Assembly (NCBI GenBank): GCA_016932575.1
Contig: JAFGCO010000063.1
Span: 13,316-77,315, forward strand
Reading direction: 5' to 3'
DNA: 64,000 bases
DNA from: a bacterium
Lineage (GTDB): Bacteria; Zhuqueibacterota; QNDG01; JAFGCO01
How positions within the stretch are numbered: position 1 is the stretch's first letter; every line of letters starts with the position of its first letter. Below the pieces are notes generated by a model that did no database searches, was not told where the DNA came from, and saw only the letters and a program-made list of their open reading frames with translations. Of this stretch, positions 45,210-53,851 are shown piece after piece. Position numbers and translations under genes: made by a program.

Positions 45210-46424
45210 ATGACAACACTTCATTTTAATTTCAAAGATATGTTTCGTTCGGTGAGACTGGCTTTCAGTCTGCAAAGGATCTGGATTCAATTTGTCGGAC
45301 TATTGGGAGCTTATATCGGTTATTTCATTTTAACTTATCTGGCTTTCCTGATTTCTGGAGAGGGGATAGTTGGTGTATGGCACCGGTATGGTTTGCTGCC
45401 TGTAATTCCAGGGACATATGTACCTGTTCAGGGAATTATTGTCTATGGCCTGGCTGTTTTTGTCCTTGTATATGGTTATATGATTACGGCTACTGGAGTC
45501 GCCAGAGCTGTTTATATGAACCTGAAGGGAAATACATTTTATACCTGGAAAGAGGCATTGGCCTTTGCTTTTAAAAAGAAATTGTCCATTTTGGGAACCC
45601 CTTTTTCCTTAGCTGTTATGATAATGTTATTTGTATTGGGAGGCGGTTTAATGGGGCTGATTGGGAAAATACCCTATGCCGGTGAATTGTTTATGTCCGT
45701 ATTTTCGATTTTCTGGATTTTAGCAACGCTGTTTTTGGTGTTCGTTGGCATTGCTTTGATTGTTTCACTGTTTCTAACACCGGCCATTCTGGCCACAACG
45801 GACGATGACGCATTTGAAGGTATTTTTCAAAGTTTTTCGATTGCATTTACCCAGCCCTGGCGTCTGTTGATTTATCAAATTCTCAATGTTGTCACATCTG
45901 TTTTTGGATTGATTACATTTACATTGCTGATTAAATATTCCTGGAAATTGTTGAATATTATTTTTACCTGGAGTATGGGGGATAAATTTGTACGTGTCGC
46001 CACTGCAGCTTCCTATTACGTACAAAGCTTGACGTATCCCTTTGTTCTCTTTTATAAAGATGTTTTAGGAGATTACGGCAATATTTTCTTTTATACGCAT
46101 CGTTTTACGAGTGAGGCTCTTGAAGCACTTCACTCATGGTCGGAGGGAACATCGGCGATTATTCTTGCAATTGTATTAATAATTCTGGGTGGATATGTCA
46201 TGTCATTTCCCTTGGCTGTTTTCAATACGGGACATACACTTGGTTTTTTAGTGATTAAGAAATTCAAGGATGATGAAAATTTGCTGGAACGTAAAGACAG
46301 GGAGGAAGAAGATGATGAGGAGGACGAGGAAGTGAAATCCATTGAAGAAGAAAAACCGGCAGAAGAAGTAAAAAAGAAAACAGAAGCCAAGAAAAGCAAG
46401 GGCAAAAAGAAGAAGGAAGAATAG
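45210..46424 (+). CDS. Polytopic membrane protein with highly charged C-terminal tail
   Basis: ATG 45210 (MTTLHFNFKDMFRSVRLAFS) follows AGGAGGAG by about five bases; the open frame runs back to 45060 through the end of the VanZ gene, where no coding signal is expected. 404 residues with about six to eight membrane segments, one long (LSILGTPFSLAVMIMLFVLG). After residue 345 the tail is almost only Glu, Asp and Lys (KDREEEDDEEDEEVKSIEEE to KKSKGKKKKEE). The arrangement is known from uncharacterised FCB and Planctomycetes proteins. Function unknown. Confidence 0.8.
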   Translation: MTTLHFNFKDMFRSVRLAFSLQRIWIQFVGLLGAYIGYFILTYLAFLISGEGIVGVWHRYGLLPVIPGTYVPVQGIIVYGLAVFVLVYGYMITATGVARAVYMNLKGNTFYTWKEALAFAFKKKLSILGTPFSLAVMIMLFVLGGGLMGLIGKIPYAGELFMSVFSIFWILATLFLVFVGIALIVSLFLTPAILATTDDDAFEGIFQSFSIAFTQPWRLLIYQILNVVTSVFGLITFTLLIKYSWKLLNIIFTWSMGDKFVRVATAASYYVQSLTYPFVLFYKDVLGDYGNIFFYTHRFTSEALEALHSWSEGTSAIILAIVLIILGGYVMSFPLAVFNTGHTLGFLVIKKFKDDENLLERKDREEEDDEEDEEVKSIEEEKPAEEVKKKTEAKKSKGKKKKEE

Positions 46425-46942
46425 TCAATATTCAAAGAAAAATCATCATGAATATTGAGTGGTTTTTGATAAACGCCGGGCTGTCGCCCGGCGTTTATTG
46501 TTATGGATATAGTCTTTGCTTATCGATATTCGGACAGCATATTCAACCAGCTGTTTGGGGATCGATAATATCAGATTTTTTGATATTTTTAATTACCCTG
46601 TTTCCGCGGATTGGGAGTGCCGAATCAATCAAATATTTGCAAAAAATCCGGGATCGAAAACCATCTGCCCAGGATTTAGTGCTTCAGATTGTACACATGG
46701 TTGCGGCGGCCATTTAATACATATGAAATTTGATTATTGTCACTTTCTCAGCGGGTGTGTTTTGTTATATAACTTACTTTTAATATATGCCAATTGTCCG
46801 AAGAGCCATATACTGGGTGTAGGATTGACGTGCACAGCGATTTTTTTATGAAAAACCGGTTGATTTGAACGCCCTGGTTTGCTAAATTGCAAATAGTTAA
46901 TTTCGAAAATCTTTGATGTTTATCCAACCTGAAGATGAATTC
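46425..46942. other. Long intergenic region with terminator and no convincing gene (518 bp)
   Basis: After the terminator at 46471-46496 two overlapping frames (46448-46717 and 46516-46851) are open, but neither has a ribosome site or a recognisable composition; one crosses the terminator hairpin. The stretch may be a decayed gene: its bases are less AT-rich than other gaps here. Nothing else was identified. Confidence 0.5.
46471..46496 (+). terminator. Hairpin terminator after the membrane protein gene
   Basis: AAACGCCGGGC (46471-46481) and GCCCGGCGTTT (46486-46496) pair perfectly with loop TGTC. The GC-rich stem and terminal TTT support intrinsic termination, although the T-run is short. 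Confidence 0.75.
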
Positions 46943-47536
46943 ATGCGCAACGGACTTGTCGTTTTCATATTGATGATTTTTTGCATCACTGCCTGTGAGC
47001 ATCCGTTTTCATCACGCAAGCCGGAATTTCCCAATACGAGTCAGTCTTTGTGGTTTCCTCCGCATACGCCTGAAGAAGTTCTTACCAATTTGAATTATGC
47101 CATTCAGGAAAGAAATTCTGAAAATTATATGCGTTGCTTTTTAAATGAACCGGAATCACAGAGATCATTTCGATTTATTCCGGATCCGGAAGGTGCCGCA
47201 CTATATCCGCATCTTGTTCAATGGACATGGAACCAGGAAGAAACCATGATTCAGGAAACCTTTTCTCTTGTACCGGAAGATTCCAGTATATTACTTCAAT
47301 TCACGGAGAATATTCGGGATGTCATTGCCGCTGACAGTGCTGCCCTTGTTCGTCAATACCACTGGGTGATCCATCATAACGATCCTTCACTGCCCAGAGA
47401 GCTGGAAGGGCAGGTGGAATTACGGATGGCTGAAAATGCTGTTGGGGAATGGGGTATCTATCAATGGATTGATAACAGTATTTCTGAAACGCCTTCATTC
47501 AGCATATGGAAAGCAGATTTGGGAGCGGCGCAATGA
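46943..47536 (+). CDS. Lipoprotein of unknown function
   Basis: ATG 46943 (MRNGLVVFILMIFCITACEH) gives a lipoprotein signal with lipobox ITAC; the frame is open back to 46913. 197 residues. The region from PPHTPEEVLTNLNYAIQERN to YMRCFLNE resembles the short helical start of SnoaL/NTF2-like proteins in many lipoproteins of this group, and the second half (VRQYHWVIHHNDPSLPRELE, WGIYQWIDN) fits a small beta sheet. It overlaps the next gene (ATGA), so a joint envelope role is likely. Confidence 0.75.
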   Translation: MRNGLVVFILMIFCITACEHPFSSRKPEFPNTSQSLWFPPHTPEEVLTNLNYAIQERNSENYMRCFLNEPESQRSFRFIPDPEGAALYPHLVQWTWNQEETMIQETFSLVPEDSSILLQFTENIRDVIAADSAALVRQYHWVIHHNDPSLPRELEGQVELRMAENAVGEWGIYQWIDNSISETPSFSIWKADLGAAQ

Positions 47537-48654
47537 AGTTATCCTCTCCTTCCGATCAATCGCAAATACGCCTGTTTTTTGAAAGCGTTTGGGCGCCTTT
47601 TTTGGCTGGTGGATTGATTATTCTGTTTTTAATTGCAGGCCGTATTATTATGGATGCCTGGATTGAAAAGTCTCATGAACCAACCCTCCAGGCAGGTCCA
47701 CCTCTGAAAGAAATAAAGCAGCGGGTTAGCGATGTTCTTGTGGCACATGAAGTGCAGTGGAAAGAAATCTCAAATCCTGCCGGTTCATTGCAACACTGGG
47801 AGGTTAAGATCCCGGCCGATCTTCCAGAAAGTGATCTGTATGTTTCATTACAGGGGGGATTATTCGATATTGGGGCTGAAGTGATTTATTCACATCATGA
47901 TCCCAGATCCGGACAACTTCGATTAAATCTGGGATGGGCCGATTCCTGTCTGCTGGTTCTGCAGTTGGTTCCGGCAGCCTATAAGCGACGAGCAGGACAT
48001 ATTGCCATTTTAATAGATGATTTTGGCGATCGGTGTGATACATTTACAAAATCCTTTCTCGATTTGGATGCGGATATTACTATTTCTATTATTCCCGGAC
48101 TGTCGCACAGCAGAGAGATGGCAAATCAAGCGTTTTTGCAGGGATGCGAATTTGTTATGCACCTGCCCATGGAACCCCTAAACGGCGATTATCCGGATTA
48201 TGGATATACCCTGATCACAGAAATGTCTCAAAAACAGGTGGAAGAAATATTTGAAAAATCGATGAGAAATCTACCTCAAGCGGCAGGTGTGAATAATCAT
48301 ATGGGATCTAAAGTGACATCGGATCGTCGGATTATGGGGTATTTGATGAATGCCATTAAGCCGAAAAATCTTTATTTTTTAGACAGCCGTACGACGGCTG
48401 CCAGCGTAGCCTATGATGTGGCACTTTTCACAGGATTGCGATGTGCCAAGCGGGACGTGTTTTTAGATACAGATTCTGAAAAACAAGCTATCCGACGAAA
48501 GCTGATTGAGCTGGCTCAGAAAGCGGAAGATAAAGGAACTGGTATTGGTATAGGACATTGTTATCGTAATACACTGGAAGTACTTCGAGAAGAGATCCCT
48601 GAACTTCAGAAACAGGGATTTCAGTTTATTCATTTATCGCAGGCTGTAAGATAA
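47533..48654 (+). CDS. Divergent polysaccharide deacetylase family protein (YibQ-like)
   Basis: ATG 47533 overlaps the lipoprotein stop; 373 residues. One N-terminal membrane anchor (FLAGGLIILFLIAGRIIM). A linker domain is followed by the deacetylase barrel: IAILIDDFGDRCD (metal Asp pair), EFVMHLPMEPLN (His), AAGVNNHMGSKVTSD, LYFLDSRTT and GIGIGHCYRNTLEVL. These match the family called divergent polysaccharide deacetylase, often near peptidoglycan hydrolase genes. Substrate unknown. Confidence 0.9.
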   Translation: MKLSSPSDQSQIRLFFESVWAPFLAGGLIILFLIAGRIIMDAWIEKSHEPTLQAGPPLKEIKQRVSDVLVAHEVQWKEISNPAGSLQHWEVKIPADLPESDLYVSLQGGLFDIGAEVIYSHHDPRSGQLRLNLGWADSCLLVLQLVPAAYKRRAGHIAILIDDFGDRCDTFTKSFLDLDADITISIIPGLSHSREMANQAFLQGCEFVMHLPMEPLNGDYPDYGYTLITEMSQKQVEEIFEKSMRNLPQAAGVNNHMGSKVTSDRRIMGYLMNAIKPKNLYFLDSRTTAASVAYDVALFTGLRCAKRDVFLDTDSEKQAIRRKLIELAQKAEDKGTGIGIGHCYRNTLEVLREEIPELQKQGFQFIHLSQAVR

Positions 48655-48657
48655 ATC

Positions 48658-48678
48658 AAATATTAAATATCAAATATC
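48658..48678. repeat. 7-bp tandem repeat before the pdxJ-like gene
   Basis: Three 7-bp units AAATATT, AAATATC, AAATATC just after the stop codon of the deacetylase gene. Similar short-period arrays lie at 5127, 14165, 14224 and 50746. Confidence 0.55.
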
Positions 48679-48779
48679 TAAAAGAAAAAAAATCAAAAAT
48701 CAAGACAACTGCATTTGTATTTTTAATTTGTCATTTATGATATTTACATTTTGCTTTTTCATTTTTTATGGGAGGTGCT

Positions 48780-49490
48780 ATGGCGCGATTGGGCGTGAAT
48801 CTTGAAGCGATTGCAATTCTCCGTGAGAATGGTGTCAGCGGTGCTGATCCGTTGATGACTGCGATGCTGGCTGAACTGGGCGGTGCAGATGGTATTGTAT
48901 GTTCGTTGCGGGAGGATTTGCCTTATATTAAGGAAAGGGATTTACAATTATTAAAAGAATTGGTCAAAACACATCTGAATATTCAAACACCTGTGGATGA
49001 ATCCCTGATTAACCAAGTTCTCTCGATACATCCGGATATGATTACTTTGGTTCCCGGAAACAAACCAGGCAGCACACCAGGTGGCGGACTGGATGTTCTG
49101 GGTCAGGGAAGCAAATTGGTAAAATTGATGCAGGAGCTTCGTGATCAAGACGTCGTGATCTGTATGCTGATAGAACCAAATATTCATCAGATCAAAGCAG
49201 CCGCGAAAATCGGTGTGGATTATGTGGAATTACATCTGGGGCTTTATGCCAAAGCAGACGATTTAAATGAACGCAATGATCATCTTGAAAATATCAGCAG
49301 TGTGAGTCTGGCTGCCCAGAAACTGGGACTGGGTGTGGCAGCAGGTCAGTATGCGGATTATCAAAATGTGATGGCGATTTCTGCGATTAACTCTATTGAG
49401 GAAATCAATGTAGGACGCGCTATTATAAGCAGAGCCCTAAGTATAGGGATGGAGTCAGCCGTCCGGGATATGGTGGCGCTGGTACATTGA
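48780..49490 (+). CDS. PdxJ-family protein with catalytic residues replaced
   Basis: ATG 48780 follows GGGAGGT by four bases; 236 residues. The PdxJ barrel is plain from end to end: GVNLEAIAILRE, ADPLMTAMLAELGGADGIV, LREDLPYIKERDLQLL, LVPGNKPG with GGLDV, IHQIKAAAKIGVDYVELH and INVGRAIISRAL. Yet the E. coli active-site residues are absent: His45 is Ser42, Glu72 is Gln69, His193 is Gln190, His215 (GHAII) is Arg, and the DH of GVNIDHIATLR is EA. It is unlikely to make pyridoxine 5'-phosphate; the fold may serve another reaction. No pdxA or dxs is near. Confidence 0.85.
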   Translation: MARLGVNLEAIAILRENGVSGADPLMTAMLAELGGADGIVCSLREDLPYIKERDLQLLKELVKTHLNIQTPVDESLINQVLSIHPDMITLVPGNKPGSTPGGGLDVLGQGSKLVKLMQELRDQDVVICMLIEPNIHQIKAAAKIGVDYVELHLGLYAKADDLNERNDHLENISSVSLAAQKLGLGVAAGQYADYQNVMAISAINSIEEINVGRAIISRALSIGMESAVRDMVALVH

Positions 49491-49671
49491 TGGAAAAATG
49501 ATGATACAGAAAAATGAAGGCGCAAATATAACAACAAATATTCATGAGATTTAAGACAATGATTTGACAGGCTCAGGATAAAACTTGACTCAAAATCATG
49601 ACAGGTGATGGAAAGAAAGACCGTATAAAAAGTCAGTTCGGATGAATATTGGATGATGCATACAAATCCAT

Positions 49672-50709
49672 ATGAAAAAAAAATACAACATTGGTATTAT
49701 CGGTATGGGCATGATCGGGGATGTGCATCTGGAATGCATCCGGAAGGATGGCAGGGGAGAAGTGACCTGGATAGCAGCACGATCGGAAGAAACGCTCAAT
49801 AAGAAATTGAATAAATATCGTGTGCCCCATGGCACTACGGACTATCATGATATGCTTAAAGATCCATCTGTCAGTGCGGTAATCATTGCCAGCCCGCCGT
49901 TTACGCATCTGGAAATAACCAAATCTGCTTTAAAAGCCGGAAAACACATACTACTTGAAAAACCCATGGTTGTAAGTCCGGACGAATTGGATACACTGCT
50001 AAAGCTCATTAAAAGATATCCAGATCTATTGGTATTGGAATGCTCTTGCAGGCATGCGCGACTGCAGCCCAAGTTTAAATATGTCCGAAAAATAATCAGA
50101 GACGGCGTACTGGGAGAAATTTATCATATCCATCATCAGCACTTAACAAGGTCCACATTTATCGAGTACAATCCGGCAGGGATCTGGGCACACCAGAAGG
50201 CGCTGGCCGGGGGCGGACCATTGATCGACTGGGGTGTCTATGATCTGTCTTTTCATCTGGGTATTCTGGATGATGTTCCGAATCCAGTCACGGTTGAATC
50301 TTTTACCCGGAATGATTTAAAAGAATACGACCTTTGTGATTTTAAATCTGATATTGAGGAACACGGTGCGGCTTTTATGACCTTTGATACTGGACTTACC
50401 TACTATTATGAACGGGGTGCGGGTGTGCATTTTGAAGCGCCCAACCAAACGAGGATTCATGGAAGCCGAGGAGGGCTGCAATTCTCCTTTTGTACCTGGG
50501 ATGCTCCTGAAGTTACGCTGTTTTATTTGGATGCTTCCGGAAATGAAGCAAAAACAGTTATTATTCCGGAAGGCTTAGCTGATCACGATGATAATCTGGC
50601 TTTAACCTCACATTTTCTGGATTTTCTAGAAGGCAGAGTGAAACCTCAGATGACTGTATCCTTGGCAGCCAAGTATCTGCGGATTCTGTTTAGGATTATC
50701 AAAAATTGA
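49672..50709 (+). CDS. Gfo/Idh/MocA-family oxidoreductase
   Basis: 345 residues. The Rossmann start is IGIIGMGMIGDVHLECI; DPSVSAVIIASPPFTHLEIT and AGKHILLEKPMVVSPDELD contain the EKP catalytic lysine. The C-terminal alpha/beta domain has ALAGGGPLIDWGVYDLSF with the usual active-site Asp; a His typically follows four residues later, and here HLG follows after SF. NAD(P)-dependent oxidation of a sugar or cyclitol is expected. No clear ribosome site; the gene stands alone. Confidence 0.88.
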   Translation: MKKKYNIGIIGMGMIGDVHLECIRKDGRGEVTWIAARSEETLNKKLNKYRVPHGTTDYHDMLKDPSVSAVIIASPPFTHLEITKSALKAGKHILLEKPMVVSPDELDTLLKLIKRYPDLLVLECSCRHARLQPKFKYVRKIIRDGVLGEIYHIHHQHLTRSTFIEYNPAGIWAHQKALAGGGPLIDWGVYDLSFHLGILDDVPNPVTVESFTRNDLKEYDLCDFKSDIEEHGAAFMTFDTGLTYYYERGAGVHFEAPNQTRIHGSRGGLQFSFCTWDAPEVTLFYLDASGNEAKTVIIPEGLADHDDNLALTSHFLDFLEGRVKPQMTVSLAAKYLRILFRIIKN

Positions 50710-51113
50710 AAGAATGAAGCAGAAACAAGAAATATGATATGAGAGTGTCATAGGGTCGTTGGGTCTTTTGAATCGTCGGTTGAGAGACTGAAATGGAGCA
50801 CGGGGGGATCGGAGAAACGGAGAAGAAGTAAGAAAAAAGAAACAAAACAAGACAAAGCAAAAAACAAAGAAGATGGTCAAGAAACGATTGGACATTAAAA
50901 ATACTTGACAAAATGGAAACGATTCCGTATTTTAAACAATCAAAAAAGGAGGTTTCTATAAGCTCTTGGTAATGGTTGATGGGTGATACTTATATTTGTA
51001 CAGGAGAGCATATAGAGATCATGTTTGCCGAATCATTGTGGATTGTTATATCCATGGGAAGATTCGGTTTTTTTATGCCTATTTTTACAAATGGTGAGTG
51101 AAGGAATGCGATT
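50710..51113. other. Intergenic region with repeats, promoter and possible leader peptide (404 bp)
   Basis: It begins with the word GAAGCAGAAACAAGA (50716-50730), also at 5161, then 8-bp-phased units TGTCATAG, GGTCGTTG, GGTCTTTT (50746-50769), then A-rich sequence. A promoter lies at 50905-50933. A strong GGAGGT at 50948-50953 has no start codon at the right distance. A 26-codon frame at 51021-51101 (MFAESLWIVISMG) follows CAGGAGAGC loosely and may be a leader peptide or chance. Confidence 0.55.
50905..50933 (+). promoter_or_regulatory. Sigma-70 promoter with LacI-family-like operator
   Basis: TTGACA (50905-50910), 17-bp spacer, TATTTT (50928-50933). The spacer contains TGGAAACGATTCCG (50914-50927), a near-palindrome centred on CG like sites of LacI/GalR repressors. 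GAAACGATT recurs at 50881-50889, 35 bp upstream in the same direction. A repressor there would block the operon starting at 51114. Confidence 0.55.
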
Positions 51114-52268
51114 ATGAGGTTGAAAATATTTATCGTGACAACTGCTCTGTTGGGGATTGTACTGTGCTTTCAATACTGTGAAGTCCGCAATCCTGCTGAT
51201 GAGAGATATTTTTATCCGGAAATTGATAATATAACAACTCCTCGAACAGTCGCCCTTCAGGGGGATATGCTATATTCCATCTATGTCACTGTATCAGATC
51301 CACAAGGTCTGGAGGATATCGCATATGTTCAATTTTCATTATCGGACAGTCTGGAGGATTTCAATTTACATGATAACGGACATGACGGAGATTTAATTCC
51401 TAAGGATGGATCATACAGTGGCCGGTTTTTACCTGAGTTATTTAGTGGAAAGCAAGGGGCTTATCAGTTACAAATCACTGCTCAGGATCATGAGGGAAAT
51501 ATGACAATGGCATTCAGTGATACGATTTGGGTGGAAGATACCGTGCCAGATCAAGCTCCGGTTCTCCATCATCCGGTTGTGTCTGATACTGTGGCAGTAG
51601 AAGAACTGACGAATTTTTATCTTTCCATTCATGCCTATGATGGTCAAGGTCTGGATGATATTGATTCGCTGGTGTATCAGATTTATCCGCCTCTGAGCAC
51701 AAAGCCAATATACCAGAGCATATTAAGAGATGACGGAACCGGCGGAGACATAGCGGCAGGAGACAGCGTCTTCAGTATTTGCGCTGATCTTTCAGATACA
51801 CTGAAAGGACTGGGACCGCATCAAATTCGTTTTCAGGCAAAAGATATTCATGGCAATCAAAGTGTGCCTTTGGTTGTTACGTTTTTCATCGCAGGTATCA
51901 ACGATGAACCGATACTGTCTAATTTAAACGCTCCAGTTGTAATCAACAGGCTTGATCCGACCCCAATTGTCATTACAATTCAAGTAACGGATCCACAAGG
52001 TCCTGCGGATGTCCGTAAGGTCTATTTCAACAGCATCAAGCCAAATGGATTTCCTGCAAGGGGAAATCCATTTATTTTACGGGATGACGGAAGTGAAGAC
52101 TGGGGTGATGAGAAAGCTGGAGACGGGATATACTCAATCGCGATTGTGATTTCATCAGACAATCAATTGGGAAGATATACATTTTCGTTCTATGCTCAGG
52201 ATCTTGCAGGAGATCTCAGTGAACCCAGGGTGCATTATTTGGTCGTTATGGAAGAGGAACTTAATTGA
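51114..52268 (+). CDS. Exported Ig-like-repeat protein (probable lipoprotein)
   Basis: 384 residues; the signal segment LLGIVLCFQYC ends in Cys with a non-standard lipobox. Three tandem Ig-like repeats of about 115 residues each share V-x-D-PQG-L/P-D-I/V near their start and a D-D-G-x-x-x-D-x-x-x-G-D-x-x-Y/F-S motif (NGHDGDLIPKDGSYSG, DGTGGDIAAGDSVFS, GSEDWGDEKAGDGIYS). The aspartates look like calcium ligands. This is the choice-of-anchor X type of repeat. Its stop overlaps the start of the next gene, a predicted secreted cargo, so both belong to the cell surface. Confidence 0.8.
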   Translation: MRLKIFIVTTALLGIVLCFQYCEVRNPADERYFYPEIDNITTPRTVALQGDMLYSIYVTVSDPQGLEDIAYVQFSLSDSLEDFNLHDNGHDGDLIPKDGSYSGRFLPELFSGKQGAYQLQITAQDHEGNMTMAFSDTIWVEDTVPDQAPVLHHPVVSDTVAVEELTNFYLSIHAYDGQGLDDIDSLVYQIYPPLSTKPIYQSILRDDGTGGDIAAGDSVFSICADLSDTLKGLGPHQIRFQAKDIHGNQSVPLVVTFFIAGINDEPILSNLNAPVVINRLDPTPIVITIQVTDPQGPADVRKVYFNSIKPNGFPARGNPFILRDDGSEDWGDEKAGDGIYSIAIVISSDNQLGRYTFSFYAQDLAGDLSEPRVHYLVVMEEELN

Positions 52269-53737
52269 TGAAAAGATTGATATTTTTATATTGGATTATT
52301 ATGTCGGTGAGTGTGACTGCCGGACAGTGGCATGAGAATAGCTATCGGTTATCCCACAATGTATCCCAAGGACCTGCGGGAAATGGTATTATTAATCTTT
52401 TAATTCGGGATGATGTGCTGTATGTCGGCGGGGATGAAGGGATGGCTATGACAGAGGATTTAGGGCAAACCTGGTTTCGTTCGACGCATGAGAACGGCAT
52501 TGGCAAAGGCGGTGTGAGCGCTCTGGATGTCCGTGATGATATCATCTGGATAGCGACTGGATTTGATACATTAATCGATCAGGAATATTTGCCTGCCGGC
52601 GGTGGCGTTGGTTATTCTGAAGATCGCGGAGAATCCTGGTATTGGTTTAAACAGCCAAAGGATTTAAAAATCGAAGAATCCTACAAACCCACGACCACCC
52701 ATGTACAAAACATCACTTACGATTTGGCTGTTACTGAAGATGCGGTCTGGATCGCCAGTTTTGGCGGCGGATTGAGAAAATTTATCAGTGACGAAAACAG
52801 ATGGCAGGTGGTAACCGTGGATGGATATCCGTTTGATGCGCTGGGTAATTTATCGCATCGGGCATTTTCTGTGATTTACGACGGAGAGGCGCTATGGGCA
52901 GGAACAGCCGGAGGTGTTCATAAGTCCTATGACGGCGGCTTGAACTGGGTTACTTTCAGTCATCAGAATCAGGATCAGCCGATTTCAGGTAACTTTATTG
53001 TGGCGATGGCCAAACAAAAAACGGCCACTCGTGAACTGATTTGGGCAGCGACATGGCCAACAACCACGGAATCAGGAGATGAAACCGAATTCAAAGCAGT
53101 CAGCAAGTCGGAAGATGGCGGATTGACATGGACGACAATACTGAAAAATGAATCCGCCCACAATTTTGCATTCCGTGATTCGATTGCATATATCGCCACA
53201 GATAATGGAGTTTTCATGTCTCCTGACTATGGAAAAACCTGGGCGATTTATCCTATTATTTATGATGCCAAAATCAATCGAACCCTTTATGACAATGAAA
53301 TTAATTGTGTGGCTGCAGGACCGAGTGAATCATTATGGATAGGCACTTCTGATGGCCTGGGGATGACACTTGACAATGGATTGACATGGTCTATTTTTCA
53401 GGCACATGTAATTCCGGGAGAGGCAGGAGAGCCCAAGACCTATGCCTGCCCCAATCCGTTTGCTTCGCTGCCCCATGGCGAGTCCTCCGATGATCTCCGA
53501 TGCCGGTTTGTTTATCATGCGAATCATGTTACAAAGGTGAAGGTTTCTATCTATGATTTTGGTTTGAACCTGGTCAAAACGCTCAATTACGACGTGGCCT
53601 CACCCGGATTGCAGGCGGAACCGGCGTGGAACGGCACAAATGATCTTGGAGACCGGGTATCCAACGGTGTGTATTTTTATTGCGTGAAAGTCACAGGTGA
53701 AGGGGAGTATTGGGGTAAAGTGATGTTGGTCAACTAA
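52268..53737 (+). CDS. Secreted BNR/two-component-propeller protein with FlgD-like C-terminal sorting domain
   Basis: ATG 52268 overlaps the TGA before it; 489 residues. Signal peptide LIFLYWIIMSVSVTAG. The body has repeated DLGQTWFRS, DRGESWYWF, DGGLNWVTF, DGGLTWTTI, DYGKTWAIY and DNGLTWSIF motifs, the Asp-box pattern of beta-propellers. The last 95 residues (YACPNPFASL, VKVSIYDFGLNLVKTL, PAWNGTNDLGDRVSNGVYFY, GKVMLVN) form the FlgD-like/type IX sorting domain found in FCB exported proteins. It should be carried across the outer membrane and attached to the surface. No enzymatic residues are evident. Confidence 0.88.
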   Translation: MKRLIFLYWIIMSVSVTAGQWHENSYRLSHNVSQGPAGNGIINLLIRDDVLYVGGDEGMAMTEDLGQTWFRSTHENGIGKGGVSALDVRDDIIWIATGFDTLIDQEYLPAGGGVGYSEDRGESWYWFKQPKDLKIEESYKPTTTHVQNITYDLAVTEDAVWIASFGGGLRKFISDENRWQVVTVDGYPFDALGNLSHRAFSVIYDGEALWAGTAGGVHKSYDGGLNWVTFSHQNQDQPISGNFIVAMAKQKTATRELIWAATWPTTTESGDETEFKAVSKSEDGGLTWTTILKNESAHNFAFRDSIAYIATDNGVFMSPDYGKTWAIYPIIYDAKINRTLYDNEINCVAAGPSESLWIGTSDGLGMTLDNGLTWSIFQAHVIPGEAGEPKTYACPNPFASLPHGESSDDLRCRFVYHANHVTKVKVSIYDFGLNLVKTLNYDVASPGLQAEPAWNGTNDLGDRVSNGVYFYCVKVTGEGEYWGKVMLVN

Positions 53738-53851
53738 ATGCTTGACATGCAACGAAATGAATATCAATGCCGAACGGCTGATTGCTTCATTGTGATAGAC
53801 AGGCTGTCAGCAGATGAATAATTTACCTGTAAAATTTGGAATAAAATTAAT

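Noticed and set aside
46448-46851. Two overlapping open frames (89 and 111 codons)
   Set aside because: One starts before and crosses the terminator hairpin, neither has a ribosome site, and they share the same DNA in different frames. A decayed gene remains possible.
50626-50911. Minus-strand frames with Phe/Leu-rich, membrane-like translation
   Set aside because: The hydrophobic look comes from the A-rich + strand spacer read backwards.
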